A stretch of 56,321 bases of DNA, taken from Cladosporium sp. IMV 00045. Lineage: Eukaryota > Ascomycota > Dothideomycetes > Cladosporiales > Cladosporiaceae. Numbering within the stretch: the stretch's first letter is position 1; the number at the start of each line of letters is the position of its first letter. Shown here piece after piece: positions 1 through 9,149 of this stretch. The stretch covers positions 1 through 56,321 of the forward strand of contig MSJI02000567.1 of assembly GCA_001931905.2 (NCBI GenBank), written 5' to 3'. A program made the translations under genes and the position numbers. A model generated the notes under the pieces. That model made no database searches, was not told the origin of the DNA, and was given only the letters and a program-made list of their open reading frames with translations.

Positions 1-442
1 CTCTACGCCCCCTCCTATCCTCGATAATAGAGAGTCTCCTAACCTTTATATCCTTAAACCTTAACCTCTGCGGGGCATAAAGCCTCGTTACGTTCGAGAA
101 GCGATTACTCTTTAATTTCAACTCCTTTAAAGCGATTTATAAAGCGATTATAAACTAAACTTGAAAAGTTAAGATTATAGAATACCCTTTTAGAACATAA
201 ACTAAATAAGACCCGGAGCTAACTCTTAATACGCCGAGAGCGTAAGATAGGTAAACGTGTCGCGCTAAAGGGTAAATATATCCTTAATATATAGGAAATT
301 CTCGAGGAAGTCAAAAAAGCCGAAAAAGAGACTCTATAGAAAAAGAAGGGTAAGGGACGTAAATCGCCTACGCTAAGCCCTAAAATCAGGGACGAAATAG
401 AACTAGATAGTAAAAATAAGCTCGCTTAATTTCATCTAATTT
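1..442 (+). mobile_element. RIP-decayed pogo/Fot1-like transposase tail
   Basis: A frame running into a TAA at about 427-429 reads ERKIGKRVALKGKYILNI, stop, EILEEVKKAEKET, stop, then a KKKGKGRK tail. This resembles the lysine-rich C-terminus of Tc1/mariner-pogo (Fot1-type) transposases. Both internal stops are TAG where CAG/CAA-type codons would be expected, as C-to-T mutation would produce. The block is very rich in TpA and nearly lacks CpA and TpG while keeping many CpG, the classic repeat-induced point mutation signature. The 5' part of the element lies outside the window, so family assignment rests only on the tail. No functional product is possible. Confidence 0.6.
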
Positions 443-538
443 CGACCATTATTTATAGAGATATGACTTTTAAAAGTTAAGATGGTTGAAATTCTAGCCT
501 AACTCACTGTCTGGCCCAACTCCCGATCAGTAACGTTA
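443..538 (+). repeat. Copy A of ~95-base repeat (likely TE 3' end)
   Basis: This stretch aligns with 5178-5272 over its length (shared cores: ACCATTATT, AGTTAAGATGGTT, TAACGTTA versus GACGTTA). Most differences are G to A or C to T in this copy, consistent with RIP. It starts about 15 bases after the decayed transposase stop, so it is probably the 3' untranslated and terminal-repeat part of that element. Confidence 0.6.
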
Positions 539-540
539 CG

Positions 541-1316
541 TTAATACTCAATTCAGTATTGACGCTGTTATAAAATCTAGAACATGCACTGCTCAATGTT
601 TCAATTAATATCAATGTTCTGCTAATCTGGTTAGACTTCCAACTTGAGCACTTTGGGTATTGTTGTCATGATCGCAGTGGATATCATGTTATCATGCTTT
701 CAATATAGTCGCTTGCATTTTGATCTAGTGCAAGCTCTGATCAAAAAGCATAGTATTAGCATTACCATAAGTTAGCAAAATAAGATCAGTTCATGCTGAT
801 CAAATCACTACAAGACTCCGACAAATCACATCAGGCAACAACTGCATGCGTAAAGCGCGCTGGGCATTGCGTTATCTAGTCACTCAGTTGATGTGCACTT
901 CTAAATTTTATTTGGCAGATCAGCAGATGCGATTAGGGAAAAGGAGAGAATCTGAAAGGTTCTGACTTCAAAAGACAGATGCTATCCAGATGATCATCTT
1001 ACTTTCGATCAATATAACACCCTAAGCTACCTGAGTTCTGAATGTTTGAGCATTTGCTTGAGGTAACAGTAAGCTCTAGAACAAGAAGAGAGAAAGAAGG
1101 AAAGCGAAGTAGCATTTCTTACATCAATAGAACATGGTTTTGCTTCATGCCTTTGAAAGACCTTCGACCAATCTTCGCGCGAAATGTAATCAGCAAGTTG
1201 TGTGCGCTTGACAGAAAATCCCCTCTCGATTGACTGGAACATCTCAGTTAGTGGGTCGACATATCATAATGTGATGTTCGCTTGAGCCAGATGTCTTTGC
1301 TGTCCAAGCTTGCAAG
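541..1316. other. AT-rich non-coding stretch
   Basis: I see no credible gene here. The composition is AT-rich with few CG dinucleotides but plentiful CA and TG. Short opposing frames at 1027-1242 have no family resemblance. Confidence 0.6.
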
Positions 1317-2324
1317 TCACATGGAACTCACTTCTTCTGGCATCATGATCTGCTTGTCACCACCTGTAAATCCAAAGTCTCTCACAAAGAGCCCAGTCTC
1401 TAACACAGATGCCTTGAAACCAATTGGATCTTCCTCAAGAAACGCCTCAGCAGGAAGCTCTTCGACGCGGCCTTCGATGCCTGTGATACGGCTCCATGTC
1501 TCCATCCATTGAGTTGGTGTCAAATGTTCGCTGACACACAAAAGCTGTGTTGGTGCTGGGGCGTCAATGAGGGCTTTGACGAAAGCTCCTGCATCTTTCT
1601 CGATGTCAATAAACGGCATGGTTGTGTCTGGCGAGTATGGTGGTTGCCAGATGGCGGTACCATCTTTTGCCTGTTTGAGGTCAGTGTCGCTACGCTGATA
1701 GCAACTTAACGTCGAGCTCGACAGGTTTGGACTGACCATTTGAACTTCAAAGAGCTCGAGTCTGTTGATCGCATTTGTCATGAACGCACCCATGTGCGCT
1801 GCGCTGACTTTGCCATGTAACGCTTCCAAGCTTAGCATGTAGTCGAACACTTCAGCTTTGGCATCAAAGTGGTGGACTTTGCTGTATTTGCCATTGCTCA
1901 ATCGCTTGACGTGAGGTAAGGCGCTCCAGACTAGGCGCTGTAGACTAGGGACAGTTGCGGCAGCGTCGGCAATGTGTTTACCATGCCGGAACTCAATCCT
2001 GGAGCTTTCGACGCCCGGCGTAACGTCCAACTCTACCTTGTGGAACTTTCCCATGACTTGCGGACCTTTCATGATGCTGGCGAAGTCCGTGAAAGCGAAG
2101 ATATAGTCAGCGCCAGCGAATCCAGTTTTGAGTGACTCGAGGTCTTCGAAATCAGCCTTGACTACTTCAACGCCTGTCTTTTCCAAAGCCACTGCATTGT
2201 TAGACAGTGAATCCCGCGTTAGACCACGAAATGACCATGCTGGGAAGTGTTGTTGGAACCATTTGATGACAGATCGACCTTGGAAGCCAGTAGCTCCAGT
2301 GACAACAAGAACCTTGGAATCCAT
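1317..2324 (-). CDS. NmrA-like NAD(P)-binding Rossmann protein
   Basis: Predicted 313-residue member of the NmrA-like atypical SDR family. The N-terminus has the dinucleotide-binding motif VTGATGFQGRSVIKWF (Gly-x-x-Gly-x-x-Gly), followed by a GVEVVKADFED segment typical of the family. The family includes the nitrogen repressor NmrA and HSCARG-type redox sensors, and many members are of unknown role. The first ATG in frame is at 2324; upstream codons in frame include only TTG. I infer one 66-base intron at 1671-1736 (GTCAGT donor, CTGAC branch, AACAG acceptor). It is a multiple of three and stop-free, so an unspliced reading also stays open, but removing it joins FEVQM to AKDGTAIW and restores the family spacing. 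The gene is intact although it sits inside an AT-rich, repeat-bearing block. Confidence is high for the family and moderate for the intron. Confidence 0.85.
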   Translation of the reverse strand: MDSKVLVVTGATGFQGRSVIKWFQQHFPAWSFRGLTRDSLSNNAVALEKTGVEVVKADFEDLESLKTGFAGADYIFAFTDFASIMKGPQVMGKFHKVELDVTPGVESSRIEFRHGKHIADAAATVPSLQRLVWSALPHVKRLSNGKYSKVHHFDAKAEVFDYMLSLEALHGKVSAAHMGAFMTNAINRLELFEVQMVSPNLSSSTLSCYQRSDTDLKQAKDGTAIWQPPYSPDTTMPFIDIEKDAGAFVKALIDAPAPTQLLCVSEHLTPTQWMETWSRITGIEGRVEELPAEAFLEEDPIGFKASVLETGLFVRDFGFTGGDKQIMMPEEVSSM

Positions 2325-5177
2325 GCTCAATTGCTTTGCCTTATGGTTGATCTGAGTCAAGCAAATGAGGTTTGCTCTAGACGCAAGATGGGGTGTTTCG
2401 CGATTATGTCAAGGTCAGGATATAAAGCTCGCTGTTACTTACTTATGGATTTTGACAGAACATTTAGAACATTTTGGTGCTGACAAAAACTGAAAAGAAC
2501 TAGTTGTCTGCTTTGGATGGAGTGCTCTGACGATCGATGGTGGCCAGCGTACATGATTGGCTGGTAGCTAGATGTAATCCGGACTTGAGAGTGACTGGAA
2601 CTCCGGTTCCGCGCTTACTATTGCTGATTGCGCATTGAGATGCATTCTCGTTGTACTCCAATGCTTTATTATTTAAACGATTGTACAAGTATCAGAACCA
2701 AGTGATCTAATCATTCAATTGACCATATATTGTGTGGGTCACAAGAAAAGATCCAGAATTGTGTCACACTGATCAGAAAGCTAGTCTGCCTATAGCAGCT
2801 GGTCAGAACATTTTTCTAGTTCTTTGATATCTAACAGAATCATATCTCATCCTAAGCTAGCTCATTGGCATTTTTGACTCTGTCGGCCTCTCGCCTTTGG
2901 GCATAACTTAGGGATACAAGCTCACCAGCTGGTCATCGCTGCAACTTTGAGATGTCTTTGAGAGTTTCTTTTCATCTTGCACATTTATGATGCAGAAGGT
3001 TGTTCTGACTTTTCAGATTGACAAGCAACAAAAAAGACATTATGGAAAAGACAAGATCGTCTTGTATTGATTTTTCTAATCAGGCTGTTTGAATATTCGA
3101 GTCATTTCAGGATAAGATGACTAAGTTGATATTAATGATCAGTGAATAATCACTTAAGTTACTTCTTATATATCGCTTACTACTAATGCTATTAGACTGA
3201 ACAATTGTTCTAAAGAAGTTACATTGTCATGTCTAATTTAATATGTTACATGGCTAAGAGCTTGAATGCAAAAAGCTCATTCGATCAATGAAGTCCAAAA
3301 TAGACACATGCCAGACTGGAAAGTACTGGTTCAACTAGACTTTGCTAGATTAGTGTGAGGAATTTCTGATCAATTAGAGCACTAATTAATCAACTAGTAT
3401 GCAGCCATAACTCATTAACGTTAGACGTGTAGCATAAAGACTTGCATTGTGCTTGACAAGACTGAATTGCAGCTATGGAAACAGTTGTTGGTTCAAAGTA
3501 TAGCTGATCCAGCTGATCTCAAAATAGTCAAGCAACCTTAAAATCTCACATGCGCATAACTTACTCAATACAAAATGCGAGGCATACTAGAGAAAGACTG
3601 ATCATTAAAGGCATGCTTATGCAGCGTACAAAGCTTAATCACTCTTGGCGCTATGAATATAGTAGTTCCCAATATCCAATTGTCATAGCATTCTCATAAA
3701 TTAAAAAAAAAAGAAGCTACTAAGAAGCTAGTATCAATGTTGCTCAAATCATCTAAAAGCAACTTGTAACTATAGCTGACAGAGTCACAAAAGATTACAC
3801 TGAGAATTCAATAGATATTTTCACATTATTGTTTAATATAAAGACATCTCTTACTGCTAGAACTGACTATTTAAAAATTATAATAAGCATTTTAGCTGAT
3901 TGATCAGCTTAGAGTCTCACCTGACTTCAATTGATTTATATCAAGTAACAGTAAATAATCTTGTCTAGATTATGGATCCTAAGCTTAGAAGAAATAGCGT
4001 CACATAATAGCTCATCTGAAATAGATATGTTGGATGATGGTATAAGTGCTAGTTTTTCTTTCCTATTTAGCGACAGACTAGAACTGTTTAATGATCACAA
4101 CGTGATTGAGTTAAGTTAGTAATGTTTTTAGTAGTAGAGTTATCAAAACATCTAGTAACCACATCAACTTCATGCTTGTAAGAACTATTCTTTTGTTCTT
4201 TGCAAAATACTCGAACTTGACTACTCTATAGCAACCTCAACATCTCCCCTATATGTCGACAGCTTGGAAAGGTTGATGACAATAAAGTCACTGAATTTAT
4301 ACAAAAGCTTATGAGTTAATTTTCTCAAACAATTGCAATTTAAATCTGATTTTCTTTCTTTTTCTTTGGATTTTTGCAAGTCAACTTGTATCTGATGCAT
4401 ACTAAGCTCCTAAATGATCTATTGATCAACATCAGATGATTAGGCAGAAACGAAAAAGCATGTATAGCATTTGACTAGTTGGTTCACTTTATTAAATTAG
4501 TTCTGTTTCTAGTAGTTACTAATGGGCTTTTGCTTTGACTCTGAGTTTTGTTTGACTTGATAGCTAGACCCACTTTGATTGCTATTAAAATCCTCCTTTG
4601 AATAACTTAATCAATTTTCCATAATTGGATTCTACTAGTTACATTGGACTAATGTAATTCAAATGTCACATGCATTTGTCAACTTAGTCTGACTTGCATG
4701 ATCAGCTGTTTGTTAGTGTTTAATAAGAGCATAGTAATCAATCACAAATGTATCAATGACACACTTTGAGATTGCTTTGTAATTCACTTTTGTCACAGTT
4801 TCAAGTCTTTTCAAAGCCAGTGTGCTATTTGTGCTGACTTTGATGAATGATCTCAAATACAACTTGATAGTCTAAACATTGCACTATCAAGCTAGATGCA
4901 TTGCTTTCTTTTGAACTATACTAACTGATTTGAGCTTGATCAAGCAAAGCAGCTTCAATCTGTTAATGCTAATTCATCATCTATGCTTTGAAATGGCTTT
5001 ATAAGAGTTGGAACTAAGTTATTCATAATTTCACTAAATTGTTACTATTAATGTTAACTTAGATATTATGCTCAATTGATCGATTTCAACTCTTTTTCTA
5101 TTTAAGCTTAATCTTTTTATTGTCAGCTACCTAAGTTGAATCAGATGCTATTTTTTGTAATTTAGTTTTATTAATCA
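2325..5177. other. Gene-free, CpG-depleted AT-rich block
   Basis: Nearly 2.9 kb without a credible coding region on either strand. By eye, 2701-5100 holds only about 20 CG dinucleotides, with almost none between 4501 and 5040, while CA and TG remain common. This differs from the RIP-like block at 1-442. Confidence 0.6.
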
Positions 5178-5272
5178 GACCATTATTCGTAGAGAAATGA
5201 CTTTTTAAAGTTAAGATGGTTAGAATCCTGGCCGACTTCCCCGTGTGGCCGACTTCCCGGTGGATGACGTTA
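5178..5272 (+). repeat. Copy B of ~95-base repeat
   Basis: Less mutated copy of the repeat at 443-538. It contains two tandem copies of GGCCGACTTCCC separated by a few bases and ends in GACGTTA, compatible with a TA target site. The sequence to its left shows no transposase remnant, so it is a solo end or a fragment. Confidence 0.6.
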
Positions 5273-5336
5273 CTGTTATGACTTGTGCTTCTACATACAA
5301 TGTCAGGGAATCCCTAGATTGGCCCAGATGATGTAA

Positions 5337-5660
5337 GGCTGCGTACTCTTCGGAGATCAGGATCAGGTCAGGATCAGGTACAAAGGTACATCTTGAAACA
5401 TGGTCAGGTAGCTGTCAGGTAGCTGTCAGGTAGCCGTCAGGATGCCATCCTGCTGCTTTTCTATTAGGATCAGGTGGAAATCCAGATTACCTAGATAGGA
5501 AATGCTTAAGCCTGTCAGGGTCATATTCCATATCCCGATTTTCTCGAAGACTACGCATTTATCAGGATAAGCCACGAATTCTGACACTCGCTTAGATCTC
5601 AAAAAGAGGCAAAGCTTGGCTTCTACTTTGCATCCTGATGACAGCGAAGAGTACGGAGCC
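5337..5660. mobile_element. 324-base MITE with TAA target duplications
   Basis: Terminal inverted repeats of 16 bases differ at one position: GGCTGCGTACTCTTCG at 5337-5352, and GGCTCCGTACTCTTCG read from the other strand at 5645-5660. A looser ATCAGGAT match continues inward. Both sides are flanked by TAA (5334-5336 and 5661-5663). A 3-base TAA/TTA duplication is typical of PIF/Harbinger-type transposition. There is no coding capacity, so this is a non-autonomous element. The interior carries 11-base tandem repeats and repeated TCAGG/GGATCAGG motifs. The superfamily call is inference. Confidence 0.75.
5403..5441 (+). repeat. 11-base tandem repeat inside the MITE
   Basis: Three and a half copies of GTCAGGTAGCT (5403-5413, 5414-5424, 5425-5435, then GTCAGG), with one T-to-C change in the third copy. 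Confidence 0.9.
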
Positions 5661-5663
5661 TAA

Positions 5664-6519
5664 GTTGAGATAACTAGACTGGCTCAGAATTTGATCACAT
5701 CAGCTGTCAAATCATTCTGATAAAGCGCACGCATCTGTGCGACAACCTCACCCAGTAAAGCTAAATACACTCAAAGGTTCTTACAATCAATCAGCCAGCT
5801 GAAACAATCAAATTCACTGCCCTGAAAGGTAATTGCAAGCTCGATTAAGTTAGGCATTCACAGAGCTAAGTGCGTGACATCAACAAGTCCATTGTCTATC
5901 TCAGTGAACGAGACTCTGTGTATAGACTAACTTAAGTCATTGCAGTCCAGATGCATCACATATACAAACAAAAGAAGCCACTATTCTGCACTTGGCAAAC
6001 AGCGGCATCCACTTCCAGAGATGCTAAAACAAGTGTTGTGATTCTCACAGCGTCAGCCCAGAGCATTACGCTTAGCTGGTGCGTGTTGATCGTCTCGGTA
6101 TTCTCACAATCACATGTTATCATTTATCAGCAAACATGTTCGAGCGTCATTTCACATGTTATCTGGATCCTGGTGTGCTGCAAGCGGTCCACACTTCAGC
6201 GAAGCGAGCGATTTGGCGAAGTCGGCATCTCCGCATTTGGACTTAATCGCCGACTCCGACTTTTTCACCGCCCGACAAGAAAATCGCGAGTGAGAACTGA
6301 CTGACAGCAGGCTCATGGTGGACACGACAGAAACTGAGCCTAGTCACGATGTACTGTTTGACTAGTCCCTTGAAGATGACAAAATCCTTCAGCCCTTTGT
6401 ATATCAAATTGGAAAACACCTCTCCCGTACATCTTCTTTACTCTCATCTTGCCACTTGAGCTAGTACTCGGCATGCTACTTTGATGATACCATAATTCAA
6501 TAAAATTTTCAACCATATA
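5664..6519. other. Intergenic region upstream of MFS gene
   Basis: No supported gene. An open frame of 117 codons at 5951-6304 has no recognisable domain. GC content rises to normal by about 6150, marking the right edge of the AT-rich block. The proximal part should contain the promoter of the MFS gene starting at 6520. Confidence 0.5.
6223..6233. promoter_or_regulatory. Possible zinc-cluster site CGG-N5-CCG
   Basis: CGGCATCTCCG is an inverted CGG pair with a 5-base spacer, the kind of site bound by Zn2Cys6 regulators. It lies about 290 bases upstream of the MFS start codon. Such short motifs also occur by chance. Confidence 0.25.
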
Positions 6520-8358
6520 ATGGCGGCCACCGCAGATTCCAATGAGCTCATGCCTGTGACATCTCGCTCTGATGCTCGAGCCTCAGCAGACATTGGCGTA
6601 TTCGGAGCCGAAGAGACGAGGGCGGGCAAGCTCGCCTCATCTTCCGCCCCGTACTCGACAAGAACGTCCTATGATGAACCACCGTCTGGAGCTCAGACAC
6701 CAACTCCTCTCCTAGTCTCCCATGACCGACACACCCAAAAGAATGGTGCCATCCATACGGGCGAAGAGAGCTACCCCATGGAGAGCATCACCCGCACTCG
6801 GAGCCACATGGGAGACGCTCTTGAAAACCTCTACCAGACGCAAACCGCTCGCAGCCAGGTCGAGGCTGGTCGTGAACCAACTCTTGAAGCAGGCTCTCCT
6901 CCACACAAGAACTCCAGAGGCCGCCCGAAGGAGTTTTCCAATCTAACAACGGAAATCATCTTTATCCTGATCTGCAGCAGTGGCCAGCTCTTTTTCAGCT
7001 TCTTCCAAGGCAACATCAATGTGAACCAGCAGGCCTTCCGTGAGGCCCTGGGCATCGAAAGTTCTGAACTTCCATGGCTTGTAGGCAGTTACCTCGTGGC
7101 GCTCGGGCTCAGCGTTATTCTGTCTGGCTCGCTTTCCGACTTGATGCCGCCCAGGATGGTTATTGTGTCGGCGCTAGTCTGGCTTACCATCTGGAACATC
7201 ATAGGCGCGTTCAGCCTTACGCCTGCTCGGAGCCCCCTGTTCTTCTTCATGCGGGCCATGCAGGGACTCTCAGTTGGAGTCATCGTGTCAGGTACCATGA
7301 GCATTCTGGGTAGAGTCTATGCGCCCGGGATCCGCAAGACTCGAGTCTTCTCAGCCATGTCCTCAATGGCCCCTTTTGGATTTTTCCTTGGTGCGGTCCA
7401 GGGAGGCGCGCTCACGGCACATTTGAACTGGGTCTTCGGCTCCAATGCAATTCTTTGCGGTCTCTGTGCGATTGCCGCATACTTCACCATTCCCCCTTTG
7501 CGACCAGTTGCCGATATCGCCGGGGCAGACGCTCCGAGCATTCATGATTTCGACTGGAAAGGAGCCATCTTTGCTACATCAGGCTGTGTCTGTCTCTTAT
7601 TCGGTCTCACCCAAGGTACCGTTGCCGACTGGTCTCCGTATACCTACACTCTCATCATCGTTGGTGTCATCCTCCTGGCATCATTCTTCTTCGTCGAGCA
7701 CAAGGTTTACCGACCACTGATTCCCAACTCTCTTTGGAAAACCCCAGGGCTATCCGGACTGATGGCAGCATACTTCTTGGGATTCGGTGGTTTCGCGTCA
7801 TACCAGTTTTACGCTATGCAATTCTTTCTTAACATCCAGCACGTGTCAGCCCTGACAGTCGCACTATATCTCCTACCGAACGCAATTCTAGGTCTGGCCG
7901 CTACGTTCGCAGTGGCGAAGCTATTACACAAGGTGCCAGGACACTACATCTACATCGTTTCTATGATAGCATTCGCTCTCGGCCCGGCGTTCTTCCTCGG
8001 CAACAAGCCTTCGACGATCTACTGGGCCCTCAGCTTCCCCAGCATTGCTTTGGCGACATTTGGGCCCGACATGTCGTTTGCCGCTGCATCGATCTTCATC
8101 ACTTCTAACGTACCAAGGAGCTACCAAGGAAGTGCTGGTAGTTTGCTCGTCACCATACAGAATCTCTCTTCCGCAATCATGACCTCTGTTGGAGACTCTA
8201 TTGCTGCAAAGGTCGACACTCTACCAGACGGCACTATTGGACTCGATGGTTTGAGGGCAGCTTGGTGGTTTGGGTTGGCCTCTGCCTTGACCGGAGCTCT
8301 CATCACTGCAATTGCTGTTAGGATCCCGAAAGAAGTAGAGAAGGAGCATGTGACATGA
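6520..8358 (+). CDS. MFS drug:H+ antiporter, DHA2 type (14 TMS)
   Basis: Intronless 612-residue major facilitator protein of the plasma or vacuolar membrane. A hydrophilic N-tail of about 140 residues rich in Ser, Thr and charged residues precedes 14 hydrophobic segments by eye, beginning EIIFILICSSGQLFFSFF and ending near ITAIAVRI. The loop after the second segment (GSLSDLMPPRM) fits MFS motif A, and GAVQGGAL after segment five fits the antiporter motif C region. Fourteen segments fit the DHA2 drug/proton antiporter group, which includes Atr1/aminotriazole-resistance-type exporters and toxin or amino-acid transporters. The substrate cannot be predicted. The start at 6520 is the first in-frame ATG after a stop. 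A second, unrelated MFS gene follows in the same direction 791 bases downstream. Confidence 0.9.
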   Translation: MAATADSNELMPVTSRSDARASADIGVFGAEETRAGKLASSSAPYSTRTSYDEPPSGAQTPTPLLVSHDRHTQKNGAIHTGEESYPMESITRTRSHMGDALENLYQTQTARSQVEAGREPTLEAGSPPHKNSRGRPKEFSNLTTEIIFILICSSGQLFFSFFQGNINVNQQAFREALGIESSELPWLVGSYLVALGLSVILSGSLSDLMPPRMVIVSALVWLTIWNIIGAFSLTPARSPLFFFMRAMQGLSVGVIVSGTMSILGRVYAPGIRKTRVFSAMSSMAPFGFFLGAVQGGALTAHLNWVFGSNAILCGLCAIAAYFTIPPLRPVADIAGADAPSIHDFDWKGAIFATSGCVCLLFGLTQGTVADWSPYTYTLIIVGVILLASFFFVEHKVYRPLIPNSLWKTPGLSGLMAAYFLGFGGFASYQFYAMQFFLNIQHVSALTVALYLLPNAILGLAATFAVAKLLHKVPGHYIYIVSMIAFALGPAFFLGNKPSTIYWALSFPSIALATFGPDMSFAAASIFITSNVPRSYQGSAGSLLVTIQNLSSAIMTSVGDSIAAKVDTLPDGTIGLDGLRAAWWFGLASALTGALITAIAVRIPKEVEKEHVT

Positions 8359-9149
8359 GATGATATTCATGACACTCTACACGGACACAGCATCGATACC
8401 TCACCATATAGCCGATGTAAATATTACTAATACACCTTGACAATAATGTGATAACAATCGTCGTCTTGTCACCCATCAAGTTTATAATTTGAAGCAAAAC
8501 ACCATTTCCATCACAAGAGGTATACGTGATTGATGCAGCCATAGTCAATAACATGACATTGAAAATGATTTCAGCATTGGGGCCATTCCTCAACAGCTCA
8601 TACAATCCTCGTACCACAATACTGTACCTTCTCCTTTGGGACATCCAAAGCACGCCAGTTTGTCAGCTCGCTGTTCCCCACACCCTTGGCCTTGATTTCT
8701 CCACCCTCCACACAGCGGCTCGGGCAAGCGTCGACCGCATCCTTCCTCGCCATGGGCATCTCTCATCGTCTGCAGCAACATTTGGGCACACTGAATCCAT
8801 GAGGAGCACGTCTCCGATCTTGGGCATTCAAGCTCGGTAGACCCACATTCACGCAATATGAGGAGACTGGACGAGGCCCAGGCGACCTGGCCGGCGTTAT
8901 GATGTGCTCGACGCCCTCTAACAACTTCGCTCCATGCCTTGTTAGCCGCGGTAGAATGCAGAGCGGCCAAGCTCCCGTCGGCACATTATCCTTATGTTAC
9001 TGTCTTGGGATCATCGCGTGTCTCTTTCTTCATCTTTGGTCCAACTATGAATCTCGCGCCTTGCGTTCTATTGTCACTATTTCCACACCTTGAGAGGGAT
9101 ATTCTCTGGATGGCAGTGACGTGCCAGGTATCTTGAGAATTTGGATGGA
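8359..9149. other. Intergenic, between two MFS genes
   Basis: No credible gene. Several short overlapping frames on both strands lack domains. It must hold the 3' end of the first MFS gene and the promoter of the second. Confidence 0.5.

Noticed and set aside
5951..6304. 117-codon plus-strand frame between the MITE and the first MFS gene
   Set aside because: No domain or signal, composition unlike the neighbouring genes; probably promoter DNA.
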